Assembly (NCBI GenBank): GCA_022704925.1
Contig: JAKJFK010000107.1
Coordinates: 1-6,105, forward strand
DNA: 6,105 nucleotides
Source: a candidate division TA06 bacterium
Lineage (GTDB): Bacteria > Ratteibacteria > UBA8468 > MWAK01
Direction: 5' to 3'
Shown here one piece after another: positions 5,107 to 6,105 of the stretch; within the stretch, counting starts at the first letter, position 1; each line of letters begins with the position of its first letter. Both the position numbers and the translations under genes were made by a program. The notes beneath the pieces are model-generated. The model had not been told where the DNA came from. It did not search any database and saw only the letters and a program-made list of their open reading frames with translations.

Positions 5107-6105
5107 CCGGCCGGCTCCTGCGCCTGGACCGCCACGATGGCGGCAATGCCCACGATGTCGGCGCTGGTCGCTCCCCGGGAGAGGTCGCTCACCGGCCGCG
5201 CGCAGCCCTGCAGGAGCGGCCCGTAGGCGCTGGCGCCGGCCAGGTACTGGGTCAGCTTGTAGGCGATGTTGCCGGCGTTCAGGTCCGGGAAGACCAGCAC
5301 GTTGGCGCGGCCGGCCACCGGGCCCGGCTCCTTGAGTTTCTTGGCGGCCACCCGCGGCACCAGGGCGGTGTCGGCCTGCAGCTCGCCGTCGATCAGGAGG
5401 GACGGGTCCTTCCGCCGGGCCGCCTCGACCGCCTGGATGACGCGGTCCACCATCGGGTGGGCGGCGCTTCCCTTGGAAGAGAAGGAGAGCAGCGCGACCC
5501 GCGGTTCCACTCCCAGCAGCTTCCGGGCCGTCCGGCCCGAGGCCACGGCGATATCGGCCAGCTGATCGGGTGTGGGGTCGACATTAACGCCGGCGTCGGC
5601 GTAAACCAGGACCCGGTCCTTTTCGCCCAGGAAATCAGGCAGGAGCATCAGGAAGCAGCTGGAGAGGGTTGAGATGCCGGGAGCGGTGCCGATGGTGGTC
5701 AGCGTGGCCTGGATGATGGTGGCGGTGGGATGCTCGGCCCCGGCCACCAGCCCGTCGGCCTCGCCCTCCTTGACCAGCAGCGAGCCGAAGGCTAGGTTCT
5801 TGGCCACCAGCTTGCGGGCCACCTCCCTGGCCAGCGGCCGCTTGGCCAGGTAGGAATCCACGTACCGTTCCAGACCCGGATCCGATTTCGGTTCCCGGAT
5901 TTCCAGCCGGCCGGCCGGGTCGGCCAGTCCGGCCGCGGCGGCCGTTTCGGCTATCTTGCGACGGTCGCCGACCAGCACCGGCACCGCGATTCCTTCCCGG
6001 TCCAGTTCCAGGGCGGCGGCCAGGATCCGTTCGTCCCCGGCCTCCGGAAAGACGATCCGCCGGGGCGAACGGCGGGCCTTCTCCTTGAAATCTTCGACCA
6101 GGTTC
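5103..6105 (-). CDS. pta: Phosphate acetyltransferase (5' partial, start just outside the window)
   Basis: Phosphate acetyltransferase (EC 2.3.1.8) interchanges acetyl-CoA plus phosphate with acetyl phosphate plus CoA in the cytoplasm, feeding AckA. The visible 333 residues make up nearly the whole short, single-domain form. The frame runs unbroken to the right edge; the valine GTG at 5984 is internal, because the 40 codons before it encode the conserved N-terminal region with [13 protein letters not shown] (16-28 of the visible part). The true start is probably only a few codons beyond the edge. Further hallmarks are LSFSSKGSA (206-214), [10 protein letters not shown] (239-248), [16 protein letters not shown] (269-284) and [19 protein letters not shown] (295-313), with S309, R310 and D316 matching known active-site residues. 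The long-form regulatory domains (CobB/CobQ-like and DRTGG) are not in the visible part and, given the N-terminus, are unlikely. The phosphate butyryltransferase relative is less likely because of these motifs and the ackA partner. Confidence 0.95.
   Translation of the reverse strand, partial: NLVEDFKEKARRSPRRIVFPEAGDERILAAALELDREGIAVPVLVGDRRKIAETAAAAGLADPAGRLEIREPKSDPGLERYVDSYLAKRPLAREVARKLVAKNLAFGSLLVKEGEADGLVAGAEHPTATIIQATLTTIGTAPGISTLSSCFLMLLPDFLGEKDRVLVYADAGVNVDPTPDQLADIAVASGRTARKLLGVEPRVALLSFSSKGSAAHPMVDRVIQAVEAARRKDPSLLIDGELQADTALVPRVAAKKLKEPGPVAGRANVLVFPDLNAGNIAYKLTQYLAGASAYGPLLQGCARPVSDLSRGATSADIVGIAAIVAVQAQEPAG
5115..5119 (-). promoter_or_regulatory. Ribosome binding site of ackA, inside the pta coding end
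   Basis: On the minus strand CAGGAG (core AGGAG) lies eight bases before the ackA ATG at 5106 and encodes Gln-Glu near the C-terminus of Pta. With the four-base ATGA overlap this favours coupled translation of the two enzymes. Confidence 0.6.

Noticed and set aside
4486-5226. Plus-strand open frame opposite ackA and the end of pta
   Set aside because: The minus strand here encodes unmistakable AckA and Pta; the plus-strand translation shows no domain.
5982-5984. GTG at 5984 as the pta start
   Set aside because: The 40 in-frame codons before it encode the conserved Pta N-terminal region, so it is an internal valine.
1-6105. CRISPR, tRNA, rRNA, insertion sequence or phage signatures
   Set aside because: None was seen on reading both strands; nearly all bases are accounted for by protein genes and the only sizeable gap is 122 nt.

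Overview
The window is GC-rich bacterial DNA with dense, mostly well-behaved genes. It looks like an ordinary chromosomal segment: there are no tRNAs, rRNAs, insertion sequences, phage genes or CRISPR repeats. The gene content (Pta-AckA acetate/acetyl-phosphate metabolism, a DUF362-type double [4Fe-4S] ferredoxin, and a GlmU of the alternative type best known from Bacteroidetes) suggests a metabolically anaerobic or fermentative bacterium. It is possibly a GC-rich lineage related to the Bacteroidetes/FCB group or to Acidobacteriota/Aminicenantes. That placement is a guess from gene types and base composition, not from a marker gene.

Layout from left to right: (1) the 3' end of a plus-strand DUF362/ferredoxin protein (1-243). 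(2) A minus-strand TSUP (TauE/SafE-type) membrane transporter (260-994), ending 16 nt from gene 1. (3) A 122-nt regulatory gap (995-1116) with good sigma70-like promoter matches on both strands and an AT-rich palindrome. (4) A plus-strand two-gene unit, a calcineurin-like metallophosphoesterase (1117-1851) followed after 21 nt by a five-helix membrane protein with one TPR motif (1873-2586). (5) A converging minus-strand operon read from the right edge: pta (5' end just outside the window), ackA, and an alternative GlmU-like sugar nucleotidyltransferase/acyltransferase. Both junctions in this operon are 4-nt ATGA stop/start overlaps.

Pta and AckA interconvert acetyl-CoA, acetyl phosphate and acetate with ATP gain. 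The third operon gene is predicted to make an activated sugar such as UDP-GlcNAc, possibly with its own acetyl transfer. The translational coupling therefore ties acetyl-CoA/acetyl-phosphate handling to amino-sugar nucleotide synthesis. This coupling, and the way Shine-Dalgarno sequences are embedded in the 3' codons of pta and ackA (giving AckA a KKRRRK tail), are the most notable observations. I do not see clear evidence of a wholly new system. The phosphoesterase/TPR membrane protein pair is the least explained part.
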